Shown here: positions 43,078 to 50,887 of the stretch, piece by piece
Layout: each line of letters starts with the position of its first letter
Position numbering within the stretch: the first letter of the stretch is position 1
NCBI RefSeq assembly: GCF_002803065.1
Contig: NZ_NNBL01000020.1
Span: 1 to 64,000 of the forward strand
Length of the DNA: 64,000 nt
From: Streptomyces sp. CB01635
GTDB lineage: Bacteria; Actinomycetota; Actinomycetes; Streptomycetales; Streptomycetaceae
Direction of reading: 5' to 3'
Notes under the pieces: generated by a model
Database searches by the model: none
Told to the model about the DNA's origin: nothing
The model's input: only the letters and a program-made list of their open reading frames with translations
Program-made: the position numbers and the translations under genes

Positions 43078-43094
43078 CAAGTGCGGGTGCGGCG

Positions 43095-43330
43095 CGTGCG
43101 GTGAAGATGACGTTCATGCTGCTCGCGCGGCTCAGGGTGCGAATCGCCGCCAGGTTCTCCCCGGAGGGGTGCAGCATGACGGCCGCGTCGACGCCGTCGA
43201 GGATTCCGTCGTCGATGAGGGGGACCTTGCCGCCGCCTTCCTCGGCCGGACTGCCGACGACAAGGGATCGTGTTGTCTCCGCTCGTGTTCCGCCACCAGG
43301 TGTGCGATGCGCTGAGCGGGACGGCTGGTC
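43095..43330 (-). pseudogene. Fragment of an M20 amidohydrolase (AbgA/AbgB-like)
   Basis: A minus-strand frame contains VVGSPAEEGGGKVPLIDD and DGVDAAVMLHPSGENLAAIR, the conserved EEGGGG and ...MxHP blocks of M20 aminoacyl-deacylases such as p-aminobenzoyl-glutamate hydrolase. Both ends are missing. Being next to AbgT, it may be the relic of the transporter's partner hydrolase. Confidence 0.65.
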
Positions 43331-43420
43331 CCACGGTCCGCTCAACGGACCGCGCCCCTGGTGAACTGTCATGGCGGACACCACTCTTCCCGCATCCCCG
43401 CTGGAAGCCGGAAGGTAGCC

Positions 43421-43768
43421 ATGGTGAGCACAGAGCCCGCGCCGATCGACCACAGCCCCGTCCTGCGCGACCGGCTACCGGGCACCGTCACCGTTCCACC
43501 CACCCTGACCTTCGTGCTGGGGCGTCTGGGCCCGCGGCCTGGTGGGGCTCTGGCTGCTGTCGATCCTGCCCCCCTGCCTGGTGCAGGCGCTGCCGGGATC
43601 GCCGGTGGACGTGCTGGCCGGGGCAGTTCGCCCTGCTCCCCGCCGACCCACGGGCGAGCTCGCCGTCCTCGACCTGGCCGGCCACAACCTGCAGATCGAA
43701 CAGCCCGCGCTCTTCGCCGCGTTGGTGGTCGCGTGGCTGGACCGGGTGGAATCTGAACGGACGGGGTG
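43421..43768 (+). pseudogene. Degraded alpha/beta hydrolase (copy 2 of the tail)
   Basis: An ATG with GGAAGG upstream starts a frame (MVSTEPAPIDHSPVLRDRLP) that soon shifts. Another frame then gives LAVLDLAGHNLQIEQPALFA, the same hydrolase tail as at 38646-38750. The stop codon of copy 1 (TGA) is changed to TGT here, so the frame reads on. The core with the nucleophile is absent. Confidence 0.6.
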
Positions 43769-43864
43769 TGCCTGGTGGCGGGTATGGGGTTGCGCGGACC
43801 GCGGCACTGGCGTGGGGCTGAAGCGACCGCAGACGGCGTGGCCGCACGGGTGCCGGCCGACGCG

Positions 43865-45118
43865 TCAGCGCGCCGAGCCGAGCAGCCGCCCCACTCCATC
43901 CCGGCTGAAGGTCTGCTGGACCGCGAGGACGACCGCGCCGATCAGACCGGCCCGGGCTCCCAACTGGCTGGTGGTGATGACGAGTTTGCGGGTAGCCAGG
44001 GACAGGGCACGCCGGTAGACCACCGCGCGGATCGACGCCAGAAGTTCGTCGCAGGCATCCGCGACTGGGCCGCTGAGAATGAGGGTGCGCGGGTTGAAGG
44101 CGAGGACCAGTATGGCCACCACCTCGCCGATCTCCACGCCCGCCCGGCCCACCTCGTGCAGGGCTTGGGCGTCGCCGTTGGCCAGACGTTCGCAGAGCAG
44201 CCGCAGGCCGTGGGCGGGATCGTCCGGAGTGTGTTCCGGCATGTCCAGTGCGGCGAGGATTGCCCGGCAGGAGGCGACGGCCTCGAGACAGCCCGTCTTG
44301 CCGCAGGCGCACAGCACCTCGTCATGACCCGGCACGCGGGTGTGCCCGACGTCGCCCGCCGCGCCGTCCGCACCCCGGTGCACGGTACCTTCCGCGGTGA
44401 CCAGGCCCGCGCCGATGCCGGTGCCGACGCTCAGGCAGAGCAGCGGGACATCGCCGCCGGTGCCCCGCTCGGCCTCTCCAAGGGCCATCAGGTTGACGTC
44501 GTTGTCGACGAGGGTGGGCGCGCCGAGGAGTTCCGTCATACGGGCGGCGACCGGAAAGCCGTCCCAGCCCGGCATGATCGGAGGGCGGACCGGGCAGCCC
44601 CGGACGAAGTCCACCGGGGCGGGCAAGCCGACCACCACTTGGCGCACCGGACTGCCGGTGCGCCCGTGCTCGGTCAGCAGCGTGCGGACGCGTTCGGCGA
44701 CGGCCGGGAGGAGCGTGTCCGGTCCCGTCTCCACCCGCAGGTCGAGGGTGTCCTGGGCGATCAGGTCGCCGTTGAGGTCGGTGACCGCGACGCCGGTCGC
44801 CTCGGGGGAGACGAACACCACAGCGAGTGTCCCGGCCTCCGGGCTGATGGTGAGCGTGCGCGGCGGCCGTCCCCGCACCGACTGGCCCACGACGGTCTCG
44901 GTGATGAGGCCGCGCCGCAGCAGCTCGTCGATCTGGTGGCCGACCGTGGAACGGGCGAGCCCCGACCGCCGGGCGATTTCGGCCCGGCTCGCCGCCTCGC
45001 TCCGCGCGACCAGCGTCAGAACGGTGTGCAGCGCCACCGGAACCGGCTGGGCCGGCGTGCCCGGCGGAGCGGGGCGAGCGGACGGGACAGCCGGACGACG
45101 CTCGCGTTCTTTATGCAT
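43865..45118 (-). CDS. ROK-family transcriptional repressor
   Basis: A 417-residue regulator with an N-terminal winged helix (RAEIARRSGLARSTVGHQIDELLRRGLI, about residues 43-71) and a C-terminal ROK sugar-kinase-like domain. The domain has a zinc motif CACGKTGCLEAVAS after GHTRVPGHDEVL, and a sugar-site VDNDVNLMALGE. It is divergent from the 10-kb operon starting at 45251, and a perfect AT-rich inverted repeat covers its start codon. It probably represses that operon and itself, with a sugar as inducer. Confidence 0.92.
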   Translation of the reverse strand: MHKERERRPAVPSARPAPPGTPAQPVPVALHTVLTLVARSEAASRAEIARRSGLARSTVGHQIDELLRRGLITETVVGQSVRGRPPRTLTISPEAGTLAVVFVSPEATGVAVTDLNGDLIAQDTLDLRVETGPDTLLPAVAERVRTLLTEHGRTGSPVRQVVVGLPAPVDFVRGCPVRPPIMPGWDGFPVAARMTELLGAPTLVDNDVNLMALGEAERGTGGDVPLLCLSVGTGIGAGLVTAEGTVHRGADGAAGDVGHTRVPGHDEVLCACGKTGCLEAVASCRAILAALDMPEHTPDDPAHGLRLLCERLANGDAQALHEVGRAGVEIGEVVAILVLAFNPRTLILSGPVADACDELLASIRAVVYRRALSLATRKLVITTSQLGARAGLIGAVVLAVQQTFSRDGVGRLLGSAR

Positions 45119-45135
45119 GACAACAAATTAAAGAA
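45107..45135. promoter_or_regulatory. Candidate ROK operator
   Basis: TTCTTTA and TAAAGAA form a perfect 7-bp inverted repeat with a 15-base spacer, spanning the ROK start codon. The AT-richness is unusual in this DNA. It lies 116 bases before the divergent oxidoreductase operon. Confidence 0.55.
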
Positions 45136-45250
45136 GGCATCTTGTGGCCGTCCAGAGCCTGAACAAAGCTCTCTACACAACGGATCAGCCATGTAAACGC
45201 CGAGAGGCGACGTAACACCCCACGCAATTGATGCACCACGGAGGCTCAGC

Positions 45251-46414
45251 ATGACGACACCGCATCCTCGATCAGCCATCGTCGGCACAGGGATGATCGG
45301 CGCCGTTCATGCTCGGGCCGTCCGCGCGGCCGGCGGCGTGCTGCACGGCGTCCTCGGTTCCTCCGCGGCCCGCAGCACCCAGGCCGCCGCCGACCTGGAC
45401 GCGCCCCACGCCTACCCGGACCTGGACGCCCTGCTCGCCGACGACGCGGTCGACATCGTGCACCTGTGCACCCCGAACACGCTCCACGCCCGGCAGGCCC
45501 TGAGCGTGCTCGCCGCCGGGAAACACCTGATCTGTGAGAAGCCCCTGGCGACCTCGGTGGCCGACGCCGAACGCGTCGTCGCGGCGGCCCGGGCGGCGGC
45601 CCGCCTTGTGGCCGTTCCCTTCGTCTACCGCTACCACCCGATGGTGCGTGAGATCCGGGCCCGTCGACAGGTCGGCGAGTTCGGCAACTGGCAGCTGCTG
45701 CACGGTAGTTATCTGCAGGACTGGATGCTCCCGCCCGACACTGCCACCTGGCGCGCCGACCCGGCCGCGAGCGGACCCTCCCGTGCCTTCGCCGACATCG
45801 GCTCGCACTGGTGCGACCTGGTCGAGTGGACGGCGGGCGTCGAGTTCACTGAGGTCATCGCCCGCCTCGCGACCACCGTCGCGCAGCGCCCGATGGGCAG
45901 TTCGGCCAGCTTCGGCGGACCGGAACGGCAGGGGGCCGGACCGCTCGAGCGCGCCGCCGTCAGCACCGAGGACGCAGCCGTGCTGTTGCTGCGCACCGGC
46001 GACGGCGTCCTGGCGAACCTGACCGTCTCCCAGGTGTCCGCAGGGCGCAAGAACCGCCTCTGGTTCGAACTCGACGGTGGCCGGGCCAGCGCCGTCTTCG
46101 ACCAGGAGGAGCCGGAGCGCGTCTGGCTGGGCGGCCTGGACGGCGCCCGCATCCTGGTCCGCGACCCCGGGCAAGGCAGCGCCGCACAGCGCCGGCTCGC
46201 GCACCTCCCGGCCGGCCACGCCCAGGGCTACGCCGACTGCTTCACCGCCTTCACCCGGGACGTCCACCAGGTTGTCGCGGGCGAGGGCCTGCCGGCTGGG
46301 CTGCCCACCGCCGCCGACGGACTGCGCTCGGCCAGGCTCGTCGAGGCGGTCCTGAACTCGGCCGGTACAGACACCTGGACGAACGTCGGCCGTGGGGCCC
46401 TCGCCGTTGCCTGA
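45251..46414 (+). CDS. Gfo/Idh/MocA-family oxidoreductase
   Basis: A 387-residue NAD(P)-dependent sugar dehydrogenase. The nucleotide motif AIVGTGMIGAVHARAV is at the N-terminus, and the catalytic CEKPLATS (EKP) is near residue 97. The D-x-G-x-H motif is seen as FADIGSHWCDLVEW near residue 180, supplying active Asp and His. First gene of the ROK-regulated operon, with GGAGG before the ATG. In glycoside catabolism such enzymes oxidise or reduce C3 of a sugar. Confidence 0.93.
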   Translation: MTTPHPRSAIVGTGMIGAVHARAVRAAGGVLHGVLGSSAARSTQAAADLDAPHAYPDLDALLADDAVDIVHLCTPNTLHARQALSVLAAGKHLICEKPLATSVADAERVVAAARAAARLVAVPFVYRYHPMVREIRARRQVGEFGNWQLLHGSYLQDWMLPPDTATWRADPAASGPSRAFADIGSHWCDLVEWTAGVEFTEVIARLATTVAQRPMGSSASFGGPERQGAGPLERAAVSTEDAAVLLLRTGDGVLANLTVSQVSAGRKNRLWFELDGGRASAVFDQEEPERVWLGGLDGARILVRDPGQGSAAQRRLAHLPAGHAQGYADCFTAFTRDVHQVVAGEGLPAGLPTAADGLRSARLVEAVLNSAGTDTWTNVGRGALAVA

Positions 46415-46455
46415 AACCTCCCCTTCCTCATGCACCACCGCAAGGAGCCCTCGTC

Positions 46456-47376
46456 ATGAAACTCGGCATGCTCACCGCCTGCCTGCCAGACGCCTCCCTC
46501 GACGACATCGCCGCCTGGGCGGCGAAGACCGGTTACGAGGCCCTCGAAGTAGCTGTCTGGCCGCGCACCGGCGGCCGCGACTTCGAGGCGGCCCACCTGC
46601 CCGCCGCCGACTTCGGCACACGGGAACGGGACGACACCCTCGCTCTCCTCGACCGCCACGGACTGTCGATATCCGCCCTCGCCTACTACGAGAACAACCT
46701 CCACCCGGACCCCGAGCGCCGCGCCGCGATCCGCACCCACCTCAAGCGGGCGATTGACGCCGCCGCGGCCCTCGGTGTCCCGTACGTCGGCACGTTCGTC
46801 GGCCGGGACTGGACCCGTCCCGTCGCCGAGAACCTGGCCGAGGCCGAGCGGATCCTGCCCGAACTCGTCGAGTACGCGGGCGAACGCGATGTCCGCATCG
46901 TCATCGAGAACTGTGTGATGGAGGGCTGGCACCCGGACGGCTACCCCGGCAACCTGGCCTACTCGCCCGAGCTGTGGGAGTGGATGTTCGACCTCGGTCT
47001 CTACCTCAACTGGGACCCCTCGCACCTTACCTGGATCGGCATCGACCCGGTCACCACCATCGCCCCCTACGCCGACCGCATCGTGCACGCCCAGGCCAAG
47101 GACATCGAGATCCAGGCCGGCCGCATCGACCGCTACGGCTTCTTCGGGAAGGCGACCGGCCGCAAGGACCCCTGGGACACCGGCTGGTGGCGGTACCGCG
47201 TACCGGGCCGCGGCCAGGTCGACTGGAATGCGGTCGTCGACGCCCTCTACGAGCACGGCTTCACCGGCACCCTGTCCGTCGAGCACGAGGACCCGGTCTG
47301 GGGCGGCACCCCGGACCGCGTCCGCCAGGGGCTGGAGATCGCCCACCGCAGCCTGCGCCCGCTCCTCATCGGCTGA
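46456..47376 (+). CDS. TIM-barrel sugar phosphate isomerase/epimerase-like protein
   Basis: A 306-residue AP-endonuclease-2-like TIM barrel. Metal ligands are suggested by IVIENCVMEGWHPDG (Glu), LNWDPSHLTW (Asp and His), VHAQAKDIE (His, Lys) and LSVEHEDP (Glu), all in family order. Members include inosose isomerases, tagatose epimerases, 3-keto-sugar enzymes and the catalytic subunit of C-glycoside deglycosidases. AAGGAG precedes the ATG; the gap to the dehydrogenase gene is 41 bases. Confidence 0.92.
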   Translation: MKLGMLTACLPDASLDDIAAWAAKTGYEALEVAVWPRTGGRDFEAAHLPAADFGTRERDDTLALLDRHGLSISALAYYENNLHPDPERRAAIRTHLKRAIDAAAALGVPYVGTFVGRDWTRPVAENLAEAERILPELVEYAGERDVRIVIENCVMEGWHPDGYPGNLAYSPELWEWMFDLGLYLNWDPSHLTWIGIDPVTTIAPYADRIVHAQAKDIEIQAGRIDRYGFFGKATGRKDPWDTGWWRYRVPGRGQVDWNAVVDALYEHGFTGTLSVEHEDPVWGGTPDRVRQGLEIAHRSLRPLLIG

Positions 47377-47472
47377 GACACGAGCCATGTTGCGGGCCGG
47401 TCCGCCCGTTCGCGTCGGACCGGTTCAGATCACGTCACGTCATCCCAGATCAGAGAGAAGCGAGGGTGCTCC

Positions 47473-49038
47473 ATGGTGCGGTCGCGAAAGAGGTGGGGCG
47501 GTGCCGCGGCGGCGGTGTGCGCCCTCGCCCTGGTGCTTTCCGGATGCAGGTCGGCGGTGCAGCAACAGGGGGCACAGGACGTCGTTGTCCCGGACACCCC
47601 GCAGGACGGCGGGACGCTGGTGGCCGCACAGGGGCAGGACCCCGCCCCGGGCTCGTTCCTGAAGACGTCGATCGGCAACATCCTCGCCGAGTACTCGGTC
47701 CTGGAGACGCTGACCCGCATCGACCAGAAGACCGGCAAGCCGGAGGGCGTGCTGGCCAAGTCGTGGAAGGTGGCGGCGGACGGCAAGAGCATGGACGTGG
47801 TGCTCCGCGACGACGTGACCTTCCACAGTGGGGCGGAACTCACCGCCGACGATGTCCTCTTCACGCTGAAGAAGGTGCGTGACCCGGCCACCGGAGCCGC
47901 CAACCAGCCCGTCGCCGCCGCGATCTCGGGCATGAAGGCCGTCGGCGACGACGAGCTGAAGCTGACCTTCTCCAGGCCGCTGCCGAACATCTACGACCTC
48001 TTCGAGACCATGCCGGTCCTCAACCCGGACACGTACGACAAGTACGCGGCCGGTGAAGTCGTAGATGGCACCGGCCCGTTCGAGTGGACGTCCTGGACTC
48101 CGGGCGCGAAGGTCGTCCTGACCAAGTACCCGAAGTACAGGGACGCCGACGACATCCACCTGGACAAGATCCAGATCAATGTGATCACCGACCCCACGGC
48201 GATGGTCTCCGCCATCCGCAGCGGCCGCATCCAGTACGGCGTAGGAATGGGCGCCCTGGACGCCTATGCCCTCAGCCGCCAGCCCGGCTTCCAGCTGATC
48301 ACAGCCGGCGGCTCGGCGATCCCGCTCACCTTCGACGTCAGGGACAAGCCCTTCGACGACAAACGGGTCCGGCAGGCTTTCCAGTACGCGATCGACCGCG
48401 AACGGGTCGACCGCCAGGTGGAAGGCGGACAGGCGACGGCCGCCTCGCTGCCCTGGCGCACCAACACCATCGGCTACGACGACCAGCAGGCCGGGCGCTA
48501 CCGCTACGACCCCGACAAGGCCCGCACACTGCTGGCGCGGGCAGGGGTGAAGCACCTCTCGCTCGAGATGGTCACCCTCAACACCCCCGAAGCCACCGGC
48601 ATCTTCCAGATCGTCCGCAACAACCTCGAAGCGGTGGGCGTCGACGTCAAGGCCGTGCCGCTCGCCGCCGCCGAGTTCGACGGGCGGCTCGCGTCGGGCG
48701 AGATGGGCGCACCGGTCTTCCTCCAGCAGGCCAGCAACGGGCTCTCGCCCGCCGGCGCCGTCGTCGGCCGCGCCGAACTCCTCGCGGACGGAAACCCAAG
48801 CCACTACGGCGACGACCGCTACACAGAACTCTCCCGACACCTCACCGTCGCCACCGGCGAGCACGACCAGACCGCGGCCCTGCATGCCTGGAACGACCAT
48901 TTCCTTGACCAGGCGTTCGCCGTTCCGCTGATTACCCGGCCGTCGATGACGGTCGCCTCCCGGGCGGTGCAGGGCATCACCTACACCCAGATGGGATTCA
49001 TGGACCTCAACCACGTCTGGCTCGCGCGGGCCCGGTAG
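47473..49038 (+). CDS. ABC transporter substrate-binding lipoprotein (family 5)
   Basis: A 521-residue solute-binding protein. The N-terminus has a basic start, a hydrophobic core and the lipobox LVLSGC with Cys near residue 25. The SBP_bac_5 domain follows, with typical blocks LETLTRIDQKTGKPEGVLAKSW and DDVTFHSGAELTADDV. This class binds di/oligopeptides, nickel or oligosaccharides and glycosides. The gene is followed by its own permeases and ATPase. Anchored on the outer face of the membrane. Confidence 0.93.
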   Translation: MVRSRKRWGGAAAAVCALALVLSGCRSAVQQQGAQDVVVPDTPQDGGTLVAAQGQDPAPGSFLKTSIGNILAEYSVLETLTRIDQKTGKPEGVLAKSWKVAADGKSMDVVLRDDVTFHSGAELTADDVLFTLKKVRDPATGAANQPVAAAISGMKAVGDDELKLTFSRPLPNIYDLFETMPVLNPDTYDKYAAGEVVDGTGPFEWTSWTPGAKVVLTKYPKYRDADDIHLDKIQINVITDPTAMVSAIRSGRIQYGVGMGALDAYALSRQPGFQLITAGGSAIPLTFDVRDKPFDDKRVRQAFQYAIDRERVDRQVEGGQATAASLPWRTNTIGYDDQQAGRYRYDPDKARTLLARAGVKHLSLEMVTLNTPEATGIFQIVRNNLEAVGVDVKAVPLAAAEFDGRLASGEMGAPVFLQQASNGLSPAGAVVGRAELLADGNPSHYGDDRYTELSRHLTVATGEHDQTAALHAWNDHFLDQAFAVPLITRPSMTVASRAVQGITYTQMGFMDLNHVWLARAR

Positions 49039-49061
49039 GCGAAGGACGGAACCGATTCCCC

Positions 49062-50015
49062 ATGTTGCGCTATCTCGCGGGCAGACTGCCCTCCCTCCTG
49101 CTGGTCCTGATATCCGGCTCGGCCGTCGCCTTCGCGCTGCCCCGGATGGCCCCCGGCGACGTCGCCGTCTCCATCGCGGGCACCGACGCCACCCAGGCGC
49201 AGATCGACGCCATCCGCCAACAGCTCGGCTTGGACCGGCCACTCGTCCTGCAGTACTGGGACTGGATGTCCGGACTCTTCCACGGTGACCTCGGCACGTC
49301 ACAGGCGCTGCAGCGCAGCGTCGCCAGCCTCATCGGTGACCGGCTCGCCAGCACGCTCGAACTCGCCCTGCTGTCCCTCCTGCTGGTGATCCTGATCGGA
49401 CTCACCCTCGGCATCATCGGCGGCGGACCGCGCCGCCGCTGGGTGCGCGGCGTCCTCGACACGATCAGCAGCCTGCTGATCGCCGTCCCCTCGTTCCTCT
49501 TCGCCCTCGGCCTGATCCTGCTGTTCGGCGTCTACAACCGCTGGCTCCCCGCCAGCGGTGAGGTCAGCCTCCTCGAAGACCCCTGGATCGGCCTCCAGTA
49601 CCTGCTCATGCCCGCCCTCGTCCTGGCCCTCGCGCCCGGCGCCGTCGTCGGACGGATGCTGCAGACCGAGATGGCGAAGGTACGCGGCGAGGACTTCGTC
49701 GACCTGGCGAAGTCGAAGGGCGTCGCCCCGCACCGCATCACCCGCCGCCATGTGCTGCGCAACAGCGTCGGCAGCGCGGTCGTCGGGATCGGCCTGCAGG
49801 CCGGCAACTTGATCGCGGGAGCGGTGATCATCGAGGCGGTGTTCAGCCGCAACGGCATCGGACAGCTCGCCGTGTCCAGCGTGGAGACCCGCGACTTCAG
49901 CGTCCTCCAGGTGCTCATCCTCGGCGTCGTCCTGACCGCCGCGCTCTGCCAGATCCTCACCGAGATCATCCTCGCGGCCATAGACCCGCGGGTCCGACTG
50001 GGAGAATCCGCATGA
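49062..50015 (+). CDS. ABC transporter permease (DppB-like)
   Basis: A 317-residue permease with about six transmembrane segments. The family start LRYLAGRLPSLLLVLISGSAVAF and the EAA loop DLAKSKGVAPHRITRRHVLRNS near residue 210 are clear. It pairs with the next permease, overlapping it by four bases (ATGA). Part of the importer for the operon's substrate. Confidence 0.93.
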   Translation: MLRYLAGRLPSLLLVLISGSAVAFALPRMAPGDVAVSIAGTDATQAQIDAIRQQLGLDRPLVLQYWDWMSGLFHGDLGTSQALQRSVASLIGDRLASTLELALLSLLLVILIGLTLGIIGGGPRRRWVRGVLDTISSLLIAVPSFLFALGLILLFGVYNRWLPASGEVSLLEDPWIGLQYLLMPALVLALAPGAVVGRMLQTEMAKVRGEDFVDLAKSKGVAPHRITRRHVLRNSVGSAVVGIGLQAGNLIAGAVIIEAVFSRNGIGQLAVSSVETRDFSVLQVLILGVVLTAALCQILTEIILAAIDPRVRLGESA

Positions 50016-50887
50016 CGTCCATCGCCGCAGACGGAAAGGGCCACAGCCGCCCGGCCCGCCGCATCGACCCCACCCTCGCCCGCTATCTCTCCGCCCTGCG
50101 CACGCCCAAGGGCCTCACGGGCGGGGTGGTCCTCGCCGTCCTCGCCCTTGCCGCACTCCTCGCGCCTGTCATCTTCCCCGGCGGCTACGACCAGCAGGGC
50201 GCCACTGCCCTCATCGGACCCTCCGTCGCCCACCCCTTCGGCCTCGACGAATTCGGCCGGGACATCTTCGTCCGCTCCGTCTACGGCCTGCGCATCGACC
50301 TCAGCCTGATCCTCACTGCCGTCCCCGCCGCCGCGGCCCTCGGTACCCTCCTCGGACTGACCGGCGCCCTCTCCGAACGGCTCGGAGCGGCGACCCAGCG
50401 CGTTCTCGACGTCATCATCGGCTTCCCCGGACTCATCCTCGGCGTATGCCTGGTCGCCATCCTCGGCGCGGGATGGTTCGCCCTCTTCCTCACCATCTTC
50501 ATCAGCGGTCTGCCCTCGGCGGGGCGCTACGCCCGCAGCGCCTGGCTCAGCCAGCAGGACCGTGAATACGTCCTGGCCGCACGGGTGTTGGGAGTAAAAC
50601 GGCGGCAGTTGCTCACCCGACATGTGCTGCCCAACGCGCTCGATGCCTGCGTCGTCAACACCGCCGTGTGGATGGTCGTCGGCGTCTACATCGAGGCCGG
50701 CCTGTCCATCGTCGGCCTCGGCATCCAGCCGCCGACCCCCTCGCTCGGCGTGCTCCTCAACAACGGCCTGCGGTTCGTGACGCAGTCCCCGACCTACGTC
50801 GTCGGCCCGGCACTGCTGCTGCTCCTGCTGGCAGTCGCCTTTAGCCTCCTGTCCGACGCGTTCAACGAGGCGGTGAATCGGAAGTGA
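50012..50887 (+). CDS. ABC transporter permease (DppC-like)
   Basis: A 291-residue permease with about six transmembrane segments and the typical N-terminal cytoplasmic lead. The HPFGLDEFGRDIFVRSVYGLRIDL motif is near residue 70, and the EAA loop is EYVLAARVLGVKRRQLLTRHVLPN. The start overlaps the DppB-like stop, and its stop overlaps the ATPase start (GTGA). Confidence 0.93.
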   Translation: MTSIAADGKGHSRPARRIDPTLARYLSALRTPKGLTGGVVLAVLALAALLAPVIFPGGYDQQGATALIGPSVAHPFGLDEFGRDIFVRSVYGLRIDLSLILTAVPAAAALGTLLGLTGALSERLGAATQRVLDVIIGFPGLILGVCLVAILGAGWFALFLTIFISGLPSAGRYARSAWLSQQDREYVLAARVLGVKRRQLLTRHVLPNALDACVVNTAVWMVVGVYIEAGLSIVGLGIQPPTPSLGVLLNNGLRFVTQSPTYVVGPALLLLLLAVAFSLLSDAFNEAVNRK

